Notes under the pieces: generated by a model
The model's input: only the letters and a program-made list of their open reading frames with translations
The model's database searches: none
Told to the model about the DNA's origin: nothing
Shown here: positions 1-7,701 of the stretch, one piece after another
Numbering within the stretch: the stretch's first letter is position 1
Layout of the letters: each line of letters starts with the position of its first letter
Source: Acidimicrobiales bacterium
Lineage (GTDB): Bacteria > Actinomycetota > Acidimicrobiia > Acidimicrobiales > UBA8592
NCBI GenBank assembly: GCA_013912105.1
Contig: JACERY010000007.1
Location: 1-64,000 of the forward strand
Reading direction: 5' to 3'
DNA length: 64,000 bases
Position numbers and translations under genes: made by a program

Positions 1-1440
1 ATTGTCACTAGTTAGCAGACCAAAATCTGTATATGTGCGAGCTGTCAAGGAGTTATAGTTTCCTGTTCCGATGTGACTGTAACGAACTATTTGGTTGTTC
101 TCTTTTCGGATGACAAGGGTCATTTTTGAATGAATCTTTAGCCCGACAAGACCATAAATAACATGAGCGCCAGCCTCTTCAAGAGTCTTTGCCCATTGAA
201 TATTTGCCGCTTCGTCAAACCTAGCCTTCAACTCAATGATGACAGCAACCTGTTTCCCCTGTTCTGCAGCTCTTAAAAGGCTATCGATTATTGCACCATC
301 TCCATCAGTTCTATAAAGTGTCATTTTTATAGCTTGAACATCCGGATCCTCAGCTGCTTGGCGTATAAACTCACCAACCGTATGATCGAAGGACTCGTAC
401 GGGTGGTGGACAAGTACGTCTTTAAATCTCAGCAGCGAAAAAATGTCTGAGACTGAAGAACTTACTGAAGAAAATAAGGAAGGTTTCGCGGGATTCTCTT
501 CAAGGAAATTTCTCGGGATCGATGGAGTGTGTGGAGGGTAATGCAGATTATCTTCGTCAAGTTTAGATAATTCAAAAGATGGTTCCGGAGAAATCGGTAT
601 TGGGTTTACATAAATATCACAATCTAGAATGCCCAATTCAGTGCTTAAAGTTGCTTTGAAGTCATCTGACAGAGGTTTAGAAACCTCTAGTCGAACTACT
701 TCCCTAAATTTCATACGGCTTAATTCGTTCTCAATTGCTGTAAGAAGATCATCTGCCTGTTCCTCATCAATCTCTAAATCAGCTGATCTGGTAACTCTGA
801 ACAGAACAGTATCTATGATCTCCATGTCTGGAAATAATTCAGGTAAAGCAGACATGATAGCTTCCTCTAATAAAACAAATTTTTTAACGTTAGGTAATTG
901 AATGAGTCTGTTTAGATTCGGTGGAATTTTTATTCTTGCGAATCTCTTCACTAACAACGCTTTGTCCCTAAGCATCACTCCAATGCTTAGCGAAAGGTTT
1001 GACACATATGGAAATGGGTGCCCCGGATGGACACCTAAGGGAGTGAGAACAGACGTCACTTCTGAATGAATGTAATGCTCTACAAAAGCTGCTTCTTTAG
1101 CATCTAGTTCAGCAATGCTTACGACATCTATTCCGTGCAAAGATAATTCTTTAATAAGTTCCGAAAAGCTATCCTTTGCGACTTCAATTTGTTTGTTCAC
1201 AGCTAATTGAATGCTGGTTAACTCGTCCACATTTGCTTCTGAGCTGATTCCGTAGTTCAGTTTTGCCTTTGTTTCAGCAACGCGAATTTGAAAAAATTCA
1301 TCAAGGTTACTGTTCCAGATCCCAAGGAACTTGAATCGCTCCAAAAGCGGAATATCGCCCTGTTGTGTTAAAGACAGTACGCGATCATTAAAATCTAACC
1401 AAGATAACTCGCGATTCTTAAATCCAGACTTCTGAGACAT
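1..1440 (-). CDS. ppk1: polyphosphate kinase 1, 3' end cut by window edge
   Basis: Polyphosphate kinase reversibly transfers the ATP gamma-phosphate onto inorganic polyphosphate chains, which serve as phosphate and energy store. 480 codons are present, read from an ATG at 1438-1440; the family is usually near 690 residues, so about the last 200 lie beyond the left edge. The N-terminus has the family opening RELSWLDFNDRVL, the N-terminal helical domain contains PLGVHPGHPFPYVSNLSLS, and the first catalytic phospholipase-D-like domain has VGLKIHSKM with the histidine that becomes phosphorylated, followed by HIGTGNYN. The gene starts directly after the stop of the small upstream gene, so the two are probably co-transcribed. 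A polyphosphate enzyme fits the phosphorus theme of the phosphonate genes further on. Identification is firm. Confidence 0.96.
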   Translation of the reverse strand, partial: MSQKSGFKNRELSWLDFNDRVLSLTQQGDIPLLERFKFLGIWNSNLDEFFQIRVAETKAKLNYGISSEANVDELTSIQLAVNKQIEVAKDSFSELIKELSLHGIDVVSIAELDAKEAAFVEHYIHSEVTSVLTPLGVHPGHPFPYVSNLSLSIGVMLRDKALLVKRFARIKIPPNLNRLIQLPNVKKFVLLEEAIMSALPELFPDMEIIDTVLFRVTRSADLEIDEEQADDLLTAIENELSRMKFREVVRLEVSKPLSDDFKATLSTELGILDCDIYVNPIPISPEPSFELSKLDEDNLHYPPHTPSIPRNFLEENPAKPSLFSSVSSSVSDIFSLLRFKDVLVHHPYESFDHTVGEFIRQAAEDPDVQAIKMTLYRTDGDGAIIDSLLRAAEQGKQVAVIIELKARFDEAANIQWAKTLEEAGAHVIYGLVGLKIHSKMTLVIRKENNQIVRYSHIGTGNYNSLTARTYTDFGLLTSDN

Positions 1441-1713
1441 TTAGACAGGATTTCCCTCTTCCTCTTCATACCCTAAGTCCCATTCAATAAGAATATTCTC
1501 TCGTTCAGCATCACGGTTAACACGTTCTCTGTTTCGACGAAACTGTGGGTCATGTGGGGGAAGAAGAACAAGCCGGGCTTGAACTCTGGTTCGAAAACCA
1601 TCAACCATTTCTTTATCGCCAAAATCGGATCGCATATCCCAATGCGGAGCTACCGGACCCATGTAAACCATCTTTACATGTCCCTTAGGTGGTTCGTTCT
1701 CAATGTCAGTCAT
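1441..1713 (-). CDS. small hypothetical protein upstream of ppk1
   Basis: A 90-residue soluble acidic protein that I do not recognise. It starts MTDIENEPPKGHVKMVYMGPVAPHW and ends in an acidic tail (YEEEEGNPV). The ATG at 1711-1713 is chosen because a GAGGA ribosome site lies about eight bases upstream; an in-frame TTG at 1728 lacks one. The middle is rich in Arg and Asp/Glu (RNRERVNRDAERE), suggesting a charged helix. There are no cysteines, signal peptide or membrane segment. Its stop abuts the ppk1 start, so it is likely the first gene of a two-gene unit; whether it affects polyphosphate metabolism is unknown. Confidence 0.7.
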   Translation of the reverse strand: MTDIENEPPKGHVKMVYMGPVAPHWDMRSDFGDKEMVDGFRTRVQARLVLLPPHDPQFRRNRERVNRDAERENILIEWDLGYEEEEGNPV

Positions 1714-1822
1714 GTGAATATTCCTCAATTCGTATGATCAGTGATTGTATCCAAGGAAAAAAATTTTTGTTCATGGGAACTTTTTCGTATTTTCTTTCGT
1801 CAGGTAAGTATTGGAGGTTTTT

Positions 1823-2077
1823 ATGGAAACTATATGGATGGCACGTGGCAATTGCAGCAACAAACCACCAGAAATTTTTTTCCCTAGTGACGGTGCTGGG
1901 GTAGAAAAAGCTAAAAGTATATGTGTAACTTGCCCTGTAAAAGAAATGTGTTTAGAGCATGCTCTTTCACATCGTATTGATCATGGAGTGTGGGGTGGTT
2001 GTTCAGAACGTCAACGACGACGAATTCGTAAAGAACGGCGACAAAATAAGCTTGTTACATTAGGAAAGCGAGAATAG
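1823..2077 (+). CDS. WhiB-family iron-sulfur transcriptional regulator
   Basis: Small 84-residue WhiB-like protein, an actinobacteria-specific regulator that holds a redox- or NO-sensitive [4Fe-4S] cluster and typically partners with a sigma factor. The four cluster ligands are visible as Cys11, Cys34, Cys37 and Cys43 (C...CxxCxxxxxC), followed by the family GVWGG turn and a basic tail (SERQRRRIRKERRQ) that binds DNA. The ATG at 1823 is preferred because GGAGG lies at 1813-1817; this leaves the usual very short N-terminus. An extra Cys60 lies directly after the GVWGG turn. It converges with a second WhiB gene on the other strand. Subfamily cannot be assigned from sequence alone. Confidence 0.92.
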   Translation: METIWMARGNCSNKPPEIFFPSDGAGVEKAKSICVTCPVKEMCLEHALSHRIDHGVWGGCSERQRRRIRKERRQNKLVTLGKRE

Positions 2078-2098
2078 GTCACTATTTAGTGACTGCGA

Positions 2099-2389
2099 CT
2101 ATCCGATCGCTTTTGTTTCTGCCACAACTGTAATTGCTGCTTGACGGTCTAAGGCACGCTGTCTTCGGATGCGGCGTCTTTCGCGTTCGCTCATACCGCC
2201 CCAGATTCCAAATTTTTCACTATTTTGTAAAGCATATTCAAGGCAATCTTCCCGGACTACGCAACCGCGACAAACCTCTTTAGCTTCGCGTGTGGAAGCT
2301 CCTCGTTCTGGGAAAAATAGGTCTGGATCAACACCAAGGCAGTTAGCAAAATCCTGCCATCCCTCAGTAATCGAATTTTCTTCGATCAC
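2099..2389 (-). CDS. WhiB-family iron-sulfur transcriptional regulator (WhiB2/WhmD-like)
   Basis: 96-residue WhiB-like regulator. Cluster ligands are Cys17, Cys40, Cys43 and Cys49, and the protein has the signatures WQDFANCLGVDPDLFFPERG, FGIWGG and SERERRRIRRQRA. The wording of these motifs is closest to the WhiB2/WhmD group that controls septation and cell division in mycobacteria and Streptomyces, but that subfamily call is from memory. The start is GTG at 2387-2389, supported by a GGAGGG ribosome site seven bases upstream. Only 21 bases separate its stop from that of the convergent WhiB gene. Confidence 0.93.
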   Translation of the reverse strand: MIEENSITEGWQDFANCLGVDPDLFFPERGASTREAKEVCRGCVVREDCLEYALQNSEKFGIWGGMSERERRRIRRQRALDRQAAITVVAETKAIG

Positions 2390-2581
2390 AATTGACCCTC
2401 CAAATTTCCAAACAAATCAGTCAACACGACAACTTGGCGCGATGAACAAGCCCAAAATTCAAGCTTGTAATTACATTAGTGTCATTTAAGCAGGTCAGGG
2501 GTCAAAACAGCAAATTCTTTTGATAAAAGATAATTTTTTTATAAAAAGTCACAAATAAGTATTTATTAATACCATCGGCTT
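2390..2581. other. intergenic region between WhiB and VWA genes
   Basis: 192 bases upstream of the minus-strand WhiB gene and downstream of the VWA gene. It contains the GGAGGG ribosome site of the GTG-started WhiB gene and a very AT-rich stretch at 2516-2575. I see no open reading frame with a start and ribosome site, and no clear terminator hairpin. It presumably holds the WhiB promoter. Confidence 0.4.
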
Positions 2582-4612
2582 TTAACGAGACTTCGTAAGT
2601 CTTCTTCTATGTTCAACAAAATCAACGAGAAGATAGTCGCCAAGATTATCGCTATTTGTAAAAAAGGCTCGTCCGCCATTCATTTCAGTAATTTTTTCAA
2701 TAAATTGACTTAGTGCTGGTTCTGGATCGAGCATAAATGTGTTGATACGTATTCCCTCTCGAGTGCATGCCATAACTTCGGAAAGTGTCTGATCTATTGT
2801 GTACTGAGATGGTGGGTAGTCAAAATACGGATTTCCTGACCGATCAATGTGAGCGGTTGGCTCCCCGTCAGTCACCATAATAATTTGCTTTGTTCCAGAT
2901 TGTTTGGAGAGCATCTGACGGCTCAGCATAAGTGAATGATGCATGTTAGTTCCTTGCATGTATCCAGTTGTAACTTCAGGTAATTCATGTGCTTCTATTT
3001 CTCTGGCGTAAAGGTGAAACCCAACTATTCCTAAGTAATCACGCGGATACTGCATACTGATCAGGGACTGTAATGCCATCGCTACTTTTTTTGCTGGCAA
3101 TAATCGACCTGTCCACGCCATCGAGTTAGATAAGTCCAGCATTAAAACTGTGCTCGACCGGACAAGACTTTCTGTACGTTCTATTTCAAAATCTTCAGAA
3201 GTGAGTTCGACTGGAGTTCCGCCACCAGTTCGCTTAATCGCATTTCTCACTGTTTTCTGAATATCTAAATTAAATGGATCCCCAAATTCATAGGATTTCG
3301 TCGAGAAGTCTCTTTCATGCCCTATCCCTTCATGTTGAAGATCATGAGTTCCCATACGGTCTTTATCAAGCTTTCTAAAAAGATCAGTTAATGCTTGCTG
3401 ACCAATTTTACGCATCGCCCTAGGAGTGAGTTCATATTGACCGTCTTTACTTTCAACGTAACCAGCTTCTTCTAGTTGCTTCGCAACTTCAGCCAACTGT
3501 TCCAAACTGTTAGCTGCATCGTTCCCTAGAAGCTCACGTACTCGTTCAATATCAATTTCAGCGAGTGAAGCAGGGTTATTCATTGAGGAAAGCATTCTTT
3601 CTAACGCATCTAAGTCACCTAATTCTTCAAAGACACCCTGGCCGTCTTGCATTGACATAGGTTCATCACCAGAAAATTCATACGATTGTTCCCAGCCAAG
3701 TTCAGGGAATGCTTCTTGAAGATTTTGGGTAAGTTGATCCATCTGCCACTGTAGATCCATATCTTCAAGAAGTTGATCCGACAAATCTTGCAGTTGTTGT
3801 TGCTGCTCTGGTGTCATTGAATTCATCATTGCTTGTGCTGCAGCCATCCGCTGAGCCATTACTTCTAAAAGCTCATCAAGCGTTGAAGGATTCTCTGGAA
3901 AGAAATCTCCAAACTCTTCCATGAACGAATCGAAATCGGGCTCTTCACCATTTGCGCGTTCTTCAAGCATTTCATTTAACGCTGCCATCATGTCTTTTAA
4001 ACGTCCAAGATCTTCAGTTTCCATATTTTGCATTTCATCGGAAAGTTGATCTAAGTAACGTTGCATAAGTTGTTCACGGAGCTTTTCCATAAGATCTTCG
4101 AATTGTTCGCGAGCTTCGGTTGACGTAAATTCATATTTTTGCAATTCACGTACTTTGCTAGCTAGATCTTGAGGAATCATATCTAGTTGAAGATTCCGTT
4201 CAGAAACAGTCTCTTTCGTTATCTGCTCTCTACGTTCATCGCCAGATTCACGGGCTTGTTCCATCAAGTCATCTAGTGAACTTTTTTCTGTATCGACAAC
4301 TGATTGGAGTTCTTCAGAAACTTCATCATATATTCCGCCTAGATCATAATTCTCCAAGCGTTCCTCTCGTTCTTGACGCAAACGGTCAAGCATTTCACGG
4401 AAGCCCTGAACTCTTTCCCCATCCATGTCGAATCCTGATTGCATGAGGCGACGAAGCGCTGAATTAATATCACCGTCGTACATAAGGTCGTCACCAATTT
4501 CTGACATGATGTCATCCGCTGATATGTCAAACCCGGTTTGCGTCCCGTCCCAAGCCGAATACGCATAATACATATTCTTACGTTTTCTTTTCCGCCACTT
4601 GCCCAGCACCAT
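2582..4612 (-). CDS. von Willebrand factor A domain protein (partner of a MoxR/Mg-chelatase-type AAA ATPase)
   Basis: 676-residue cytoplasmic protein. The C-terminal third is a VWA domain with an intact MIDAS metal site: DLSNS (Asp493 first) and MVTDGEPTAH further on. The middle (about residues 60-330) is Glu/Gln/Met-rich and probably helical or coiled-coil. The N-terminus YAYSAWDGTQTGF matches the start of actinobacterial VWA proteins that work with an AAA ATPase; the likely partner is at 11042-12454. Such pairs resemble the BchI/BchD subunits of magnesium chelatase and are thought to remodel or load metals into targets, but the substrate is unknown. The start is uncertain: ATG at 4612, or ATG at 4573 beginning MYYAYS; neither has a strong ribosome site. 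Confidence 0.85.
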   Translation of the reverse strand: MVLGKWRKRKRKNMYYAYSAWDGTQTGFDISADDIMSEIGDDLMYDGDINSALRRLMQSGFDMDGERVQGFREMLDRLRQEREERLENYDLGGIYDEVSEELQSVVDTEKSSLDDLMEQARESGDERREQITKETVSERNLQLDMIPQDLASKVRELQKYEFTSTEAREQFEDLMEKLREQLMQRYLDQLSDEMQNMETEDLGRLKDMMAALNEMLEERANGEEPDFDSFMEEFGDFFPENPSTLDELLEVMAQRMAAAQAMMNSMTPEQQQQLQDLSDQLLEDMDLQWQMDQLTQNLQEAFPELGWEQSYEFSGDEPMSMQDGQGVFEELGDLDALERMLSSMNNPASLAEIDIERVRELLGNDAANSLEQLAEVAKQLEEAGYVESKDGQYELTPRAMRKIGQQALTDLFRKLDKDRMGTHDLQHEGIGHERDFSTKSYEFGDPFNLDIQKTVRNAIKRTGGGTPVELTSEDFEIERTESLVRSSTVLMLDLSNSMAWTGRLLPAKKVAMALQSLISMQYPRDYLGIVGFHLYAREIEAHELPEVTTGYMQGTNMHHSLMLSRQMLSKQSGTKQIIMVTDGEPTAHIDRSGNPYFDYPPSQYTIDQTLSEVMACTREGIRINTFMLDPEPALSQFIEKITEMNGGRAFFTNSDNLGDYLLVDFVEHRRRLTKSR

Positions 4613-4719
4613 GATGAGACAGTACCAGTCTCACAGAGTTCTGCCCATATCTAAACTGAAACGCTTCAGTCATAAGTATTAGTTAGAACGTTTGGGGAAG
4701 CTGCTGTAGAGTCAAATCC

Positions 4720-5481
4720 ATGATTGTTGAATATGAAAAACGTGAAAATGTAGCAATCATCACTTTGAATAGACCTGAAGCTAGAAATGCTGTTTCAGGT
4801 GAACTTGCTCAAGCACTTGAAGCTGCTGTTGACCAACTTGAAAGTGATGACGATATTTGGGTAGGAATATTGGCAGGGAATGGTCCAGTATTTTGCGCAG
4901 GAGCCGACTTAAAAGCGGTAGCATCGGGTGCTGCGAATCTTGGAACAAAACGAGGGGGATTCGGAGGTTTCGTAGTTTTGGAACGAACCAAGCCAATCAT
5001 TGCAGCTGTTGAAGGGCCTGCAGTAGCTGGAGGATGCGAACTCGTCCTAGCTTGCGACATGGTTGTTGCATCACATCAGGCTTCATTTGGACTCCCTGAG
5101 GTTAAAAGGTCTTTAGTAGCAATGGCTGGCGGAACAACTCGCCTACCTAAACGCCTTCCTCCTAATATTGCAATGGAGATGGCGTTAACAGGGGACACCA
5201 TTGAGGCCGCCCGAGCTTACCAACATGGACTCGTTAATATCTTATGTGAATCCGGTGAAGCGGTAGACGAAGCTATTGCCCTTGCTAAGAGAATCAATGC
5301 CAACGCTCCTCTCGCAGTTCGCGCAACGCGAAAAGCTGTGCTTGAAGGAGGGGTCGTCGAAGATAATGAAGGGATACGATTGGCTATCGATTTTTTCCAA
5401 CCCGTAGCTGTGAGTGAAGATGCGAAAGAAGGACCAAAAGCTTTTGTTGAAAAACGATCACCGAAATGGAAAGCACGCTGA
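4720..5481 (+). CDS. enoyl-CoA hydratase/isomerase (crotonase) family protein
   Basis: 253-residue crotonase-fold enzyme acting on acyl-CoA thioesters. It has the N-terminal start VAIITLNRPEARNAVSGEL, the first oxyanion-hole segment GPVFCAGADLKAV and the second, VEGPAVAGGCELVLACD. At the catalytic region FGLPEVKRSLVAMAGGTTRLP, one catalytic Glu of hydratases aligns with the Glu in LPEVK, while the position after AGG is Thr. Exact activity (hydratase, isomerase or other) cannot be fixed. The gene overlaps the following Nudix gene by 16 bases, so they are translationally coupled. The link may be acyl-CoA/CoA turnover. Confidence 0.9.
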   Translation: MIVEYEKRENVAIITLNRPEARNAVSGELAQALEAAVDQLESDDDIWVGILAGNGPVFCAGADLKAVASGAANLGTKRGGFGGFVVLERTKPIIAAVEGPAVAGGCELVLACDMVVASHQASFGLPEVKRSLVAMAGGTTRLPKRLPPNIAMEMALTGDTIEAARAYQHGLVNILCESGEAVDEAIALAKRINANAPLAVRATRKAVLEGGVVEDNEGIRLAIDFFQPVAVSEDAKEGPKAFVEKRSPKWKAR

Positions 5482-6122
5482 TTAACTTAGACACTGACCA
5501 TGAACTAGTTTTTGAAGCAAATCTTCGACAGCAAATCCAAGAGAATTTAGATTTGCATCCATGGATACCTGCAAAAAATGAGACGCTTCGGAAAGCGTCA
5601 GTCGGGATAATTATTGTTCCAACTGGAGAAGGTAAAGCAGGATTTATTTTAACTCGTCGAAGCCAAGGGTTGCGAAATCATAGTTATCAATACGCTCTAC
5701 CTGGCGGCAGAATTGACCCTGGTGAAACACGCGAAGAAACAGTACTACGCGAAATACATGAAGAAATAGGCATTGCAGCAGAAGAGCATGAAATTCTTGG
5801 ATGCTTGGACGAATACGAAACTCGTTCAGGATTTTCTATCACACCTATAGTTCTATGGGTTGAAGATCTTTCAGCTATGACACCGGAACCTAATGAAGTT
5901 GATGAAATATTTCTTATTGACCTTGTAGAACTTTTTCGCGCTGACAGCCCGAGATGGGTTGACATAGCAGAAAGCAGCAAACAAGTACTTCAGTTGCCTA
6001 TACGAAATAGTTTAATTCACGCTCCAACGGCAGCTCTACTGTACCAATTTCGAGAAGTTGGGATTCTTGGAAACCTTATGCGTACAGATGATATTGAAGA
6101 GCCTGTGTGGGCTTGGAAGTAA
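5466..6122 (+). CDS. Nudix hydrolase, probable CoA pyrophosphatase
   Basis: 218-residue Nudix enzyme. The Nudix box GxxxxxEx7REUxEExGU is intact in GGRIDPGETREETVLREIHEE followed by IGI. Immediately before it, ILTRRSQGLRNHSYQYALPGG matches the UPF0035 signature (LLTxRS...PGG) that marks coenzyme A pyrophosphatases, which split CoA into 3',5'-ADP and 4'-phosphopantetheine. Its ATG lies inside the end of the crotonase gene (16-base overlap), giving a two-gene unit centred on CoA thioesters. The specific substrate is inferred from the UPF0035 motif; other nucleotide diphosphates remain possible. Confidence 0.88.
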   Translation: MESTLINLDTDHELVFEANLRQQIQENLDLHPWIPAKNETLRKASVGIIIVPTGEGKAGFILTRRSQGLRNHSYQYALPGGRIDPGETREETVLREIHEEIGIAAEEHEILGCLDEYETRSGFSITPIVLWVEDLSAMTPEPNEVDEIFLIDLVELFRADSPRWVDIAESSKQVLQLPIRNSLIHAPTAALLYQFREVGILGNLMRTDDIEEPVWAWK

Positions 6123-6235
6123 AAAATGTTCATATATCACTGAATTTCTATGTAAAAGTTGTGGAATCATGGCAAATACGGCAGGAAACCGCTATGTTTA
6201 CCATGTGTGTCATCTGGCACATTAAATGACTTTCT

Positions 6236-6258
6236 TGCACTAATAACGTGTTAGTGCA
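6236..6258. promoter_or_regulatory. perfect inverted repeat upstream of surface-protein gene
   Basis: TGCACTAA at 6236-6243 and its exact complement TTAGTGCA at 6251-6258 flank a seven-base spacer. The repeat ends 22 bases before the ATG of the surface-protein gene, just upstream of its GAGAGGG ribosome site. The geometry fits either a dimeric repressor/activator site or an mRNA 5' stem-loop. No regulator can be named. Confidence 0.5.
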
Positions 6259-6280
6259 CAATTTGAGAGGGAAATTTTTC

Positions 6281-6796
6281 ATGAAAAAAGTTAAAATACT
6301 TCTAGCAGCCTTGGGTGTGGCGTTAATGGCTATGTTTGCATTAGCTCCAGCAGCTCAAGCGCAAACACTTGCTAGCGTAACTGCTGACCCACTTTTCGTG
6401 GCAGCAGGCGGTGAACAAACATTCACAATGACCGGATCTGGCTGGCCAGCAAATGGCACAGTCGCACTCGTTCCATGTGAAGGTGCAACAACCTATGAGG
6501 AAGCTGCAGCAGGCGGAGCAGATGCCTGTGACATTAGCAACTTAACAATTGTTAATGCTGACGCAGACGGTAACTTCTCAGCTGAATGGACTTATAACAT
6601 TCCAGCTGGTGGTATGTGTATCGGTGGAGGAACCTTGGATCAATCATATGTCGGCACATTCTGTGTTGGCGTTGGAGCTCCAGTTCTTCCTAACTCAGGA
6701 TCGGAATCAACTATGATTGCGGTTATTGGTGCAGCTGTTCTTGCCGGTGGTGCGATGATTGTGCTCAGCACACGTCGTCGTTCATTCGTCAGCTAG
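6281..6796 (+). CDS. secreted cell-surface protein with LPNSG sorting-type C-terminus
   Basis: 171-residue exported protein, start chosen at the ATG at 6281 behind a GAGAGGG ribosome site. It has a Sec signal peptide (MKKVKILLAALGVALMAMF, cleavage likely after AQA). The mature part resembles a small Ig-like fold: TADPLFVAAGGEQTFTMTGSGWPANGTV is typical of actinobacterial repeats with a VxPxxxxxG style. Four cysteines may form disulfides. The C-terminus has LPNSG, then a hydrophobic segment (IAVIGAAVLAGGAMIVL) and TRRR, the layout of a sortase substrate, with N-S in place of the usual x-T. No sortase gene is in this window. It is monocistronic: a terminator follows at once. It may be a major envelope protein. 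Confidence 0.82.
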   Translation: MKKVKILLAALGVALMAMFALAPAAQAQTLASVTADPLFVAAGGEQTFTMTGSGWPANGTVALVPCEGATTYEEAAAGGADACDISNLTIVNADADGNFSAEWTYNIPAGGMCIGGGTLDQSYVGTFCVGVGAPVLPNSGSESTMIAVIGAAVLAGGAMIVLSTRRRSFVS

Positions 6797-6833
6797 AACT
6801 GACTCCAGTTTTTACTGGACTAAAGAACTCTTT

Positions 6834-6868
6834 GAGCCGGGCCTTCGGGTCCGGCTCTTTGATTTTTT
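6834..6868. terminator. rho-independent terminator between convergent genes
   Basis: A seven-base-pair GC stem, GAGCCGG at 6834-6840 and CCGGCTC at 6851-6857, encloses a GCCTTCGGGT loop that can extend the pairing. It is followed by TTTGATTTTTT on the plus strand. It ends the surface-protein transcript and reaches the stop codon of the convergent isochorismatase-fold gene. A smaller hairpin (TCCAGT/ACTGGA, 6804-6819) lies just before it. Confidence 0.85.
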
Positions 6869-7496
6869 AATTGCCGGTCCAAATAGAAACTATTTCTTCT
6901 GTCGTTGTCAGAGTTGCAAGTAAAGAAATAGTTCCTTGCATTATCGACTCACCGTACGAAATGGGAACTCCAGCTACAGCATCAGTTGGGACAACAACCT
7001 GATAGCCAAGATCAACTGCTGAAAGAACTAAGCCAAGAATTCCAATGTTGATTGATACACCGATAGGTATAACTGTCTTCGCTCCAAGATTACGAATGAT
7101 TTGATCTAGTGATGTTGATGTGAACGGCGTTAATCCATGGAGTCGAGGAACAACAATATCTCTCGACTTAGGGCCAAAGGAAGAAACTAGTTCAGCTCCT
7201 TCAGTGCCTTCTATTATTCCTTCGTTATTTTCATTCATTTTCTTTGACGCTGCGAGCATCCGGCAATTAGCTATTGAGCCCGCATAGTCAGAACGGTTGA
7301 TAGCAGTTGCATGTATAACTTGCACTCCCGTATTTCGTGCCGTGCTGCAAAGTTTTGGCCCATTCGTTAAAAGTCCAACTTCCATTGCAGATGATTTCAA
7401 TTCTTGAAAATCTGAAAGGTCTCCAACGATTCCCTTTTGCACTTCCATCGTCACCAATACGGTAGTCGAGGGATCTATAAGATCTTTTAGATCCAT
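6867..7496 (-). CDS. isochorismatase-fold (cysteine hydrolase family) protein with altered catalytic triad
   Basis: 209-residue soluble protein of the isochorismatase/cysteine hydrolase superfamily. The fold is recognisable from LVTMEVQKGIVG (start of strand 1), VVPRLHGLTPFTSTSLDQIIRNLG and IPIGVSINIGILGLVLSAVDLGYQVVVPTDAVAGVP. The Asp-Lys-Cys triad of active members appears changed: the Asp position is Glu18, the Lys position reads Arg in PRLHG, and the nucleophile in GVxxxxC is Gly (GVSINIGI). It may therefore be a non-hydrolytic or binding protein, or use other chemistry. The gene stands alone between a terminator and a divergent-free 205-base gap. Confidence 0.75.
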   Translation of the reverse strand: MDLKDLIDPSTTVLVTMEVQKGIVGDLSDFQELKSSAMEVGLLTNGPKLCSTARNTGVQVIHATAINRSDYAGSIANCRMLAASKKMNENNEGIIEGTEGAELVSSFGPKSRDIVVPRLHGLTPFTSTSLDQIIRNLGAKTVIPIGVSINIGILGLVLSAVDLGYQVVVPTDAVAGVPISYGESIMQGTISLLATLTTTEEIVSIWTGN

Positions 7497-7665
7497 GTGT
7501 TTCTCCTAACAACGCAGAACTTTCTACCCTTTGAGCTTCCCACATTTACGCATCGTTTGCAGCACCTTCTTCAAGCGTTCAAAAAAAATAGAAGCATCCA
7601 CCACTAAGTATGATTTAACGGCAAAAGTAGGCACGTTCGTCACCTGGGAAACTGCCACCGCTTTA

Positions 7666-7693
7666 GGGGGTGGGCTTATTTAAGCCCACCCCC
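7666..7693. repeat. perfect 13-base-pair inverted repeat (hairpin) after the thiolase-like gene
   Basis: GGGGGTGGGCTTA at 7666-7678 and its exact complement at 7681-7693 form a nearly spacerless, very stable hairpin. It begins nine bases past the stop of the minus-strand thiolase-like gene (stop at 7702-7704), the place expected of a terminator, but no U-run follows on the minus strand. It could be a terminator without a U-tract, an mRNA 3'-end stabiliser, or a binding site. The remaining gap to 7497 shows no convincing ORF. Confidence 0.6.
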
Positions 7694-7701
7694 ACCGTTC
7701 T

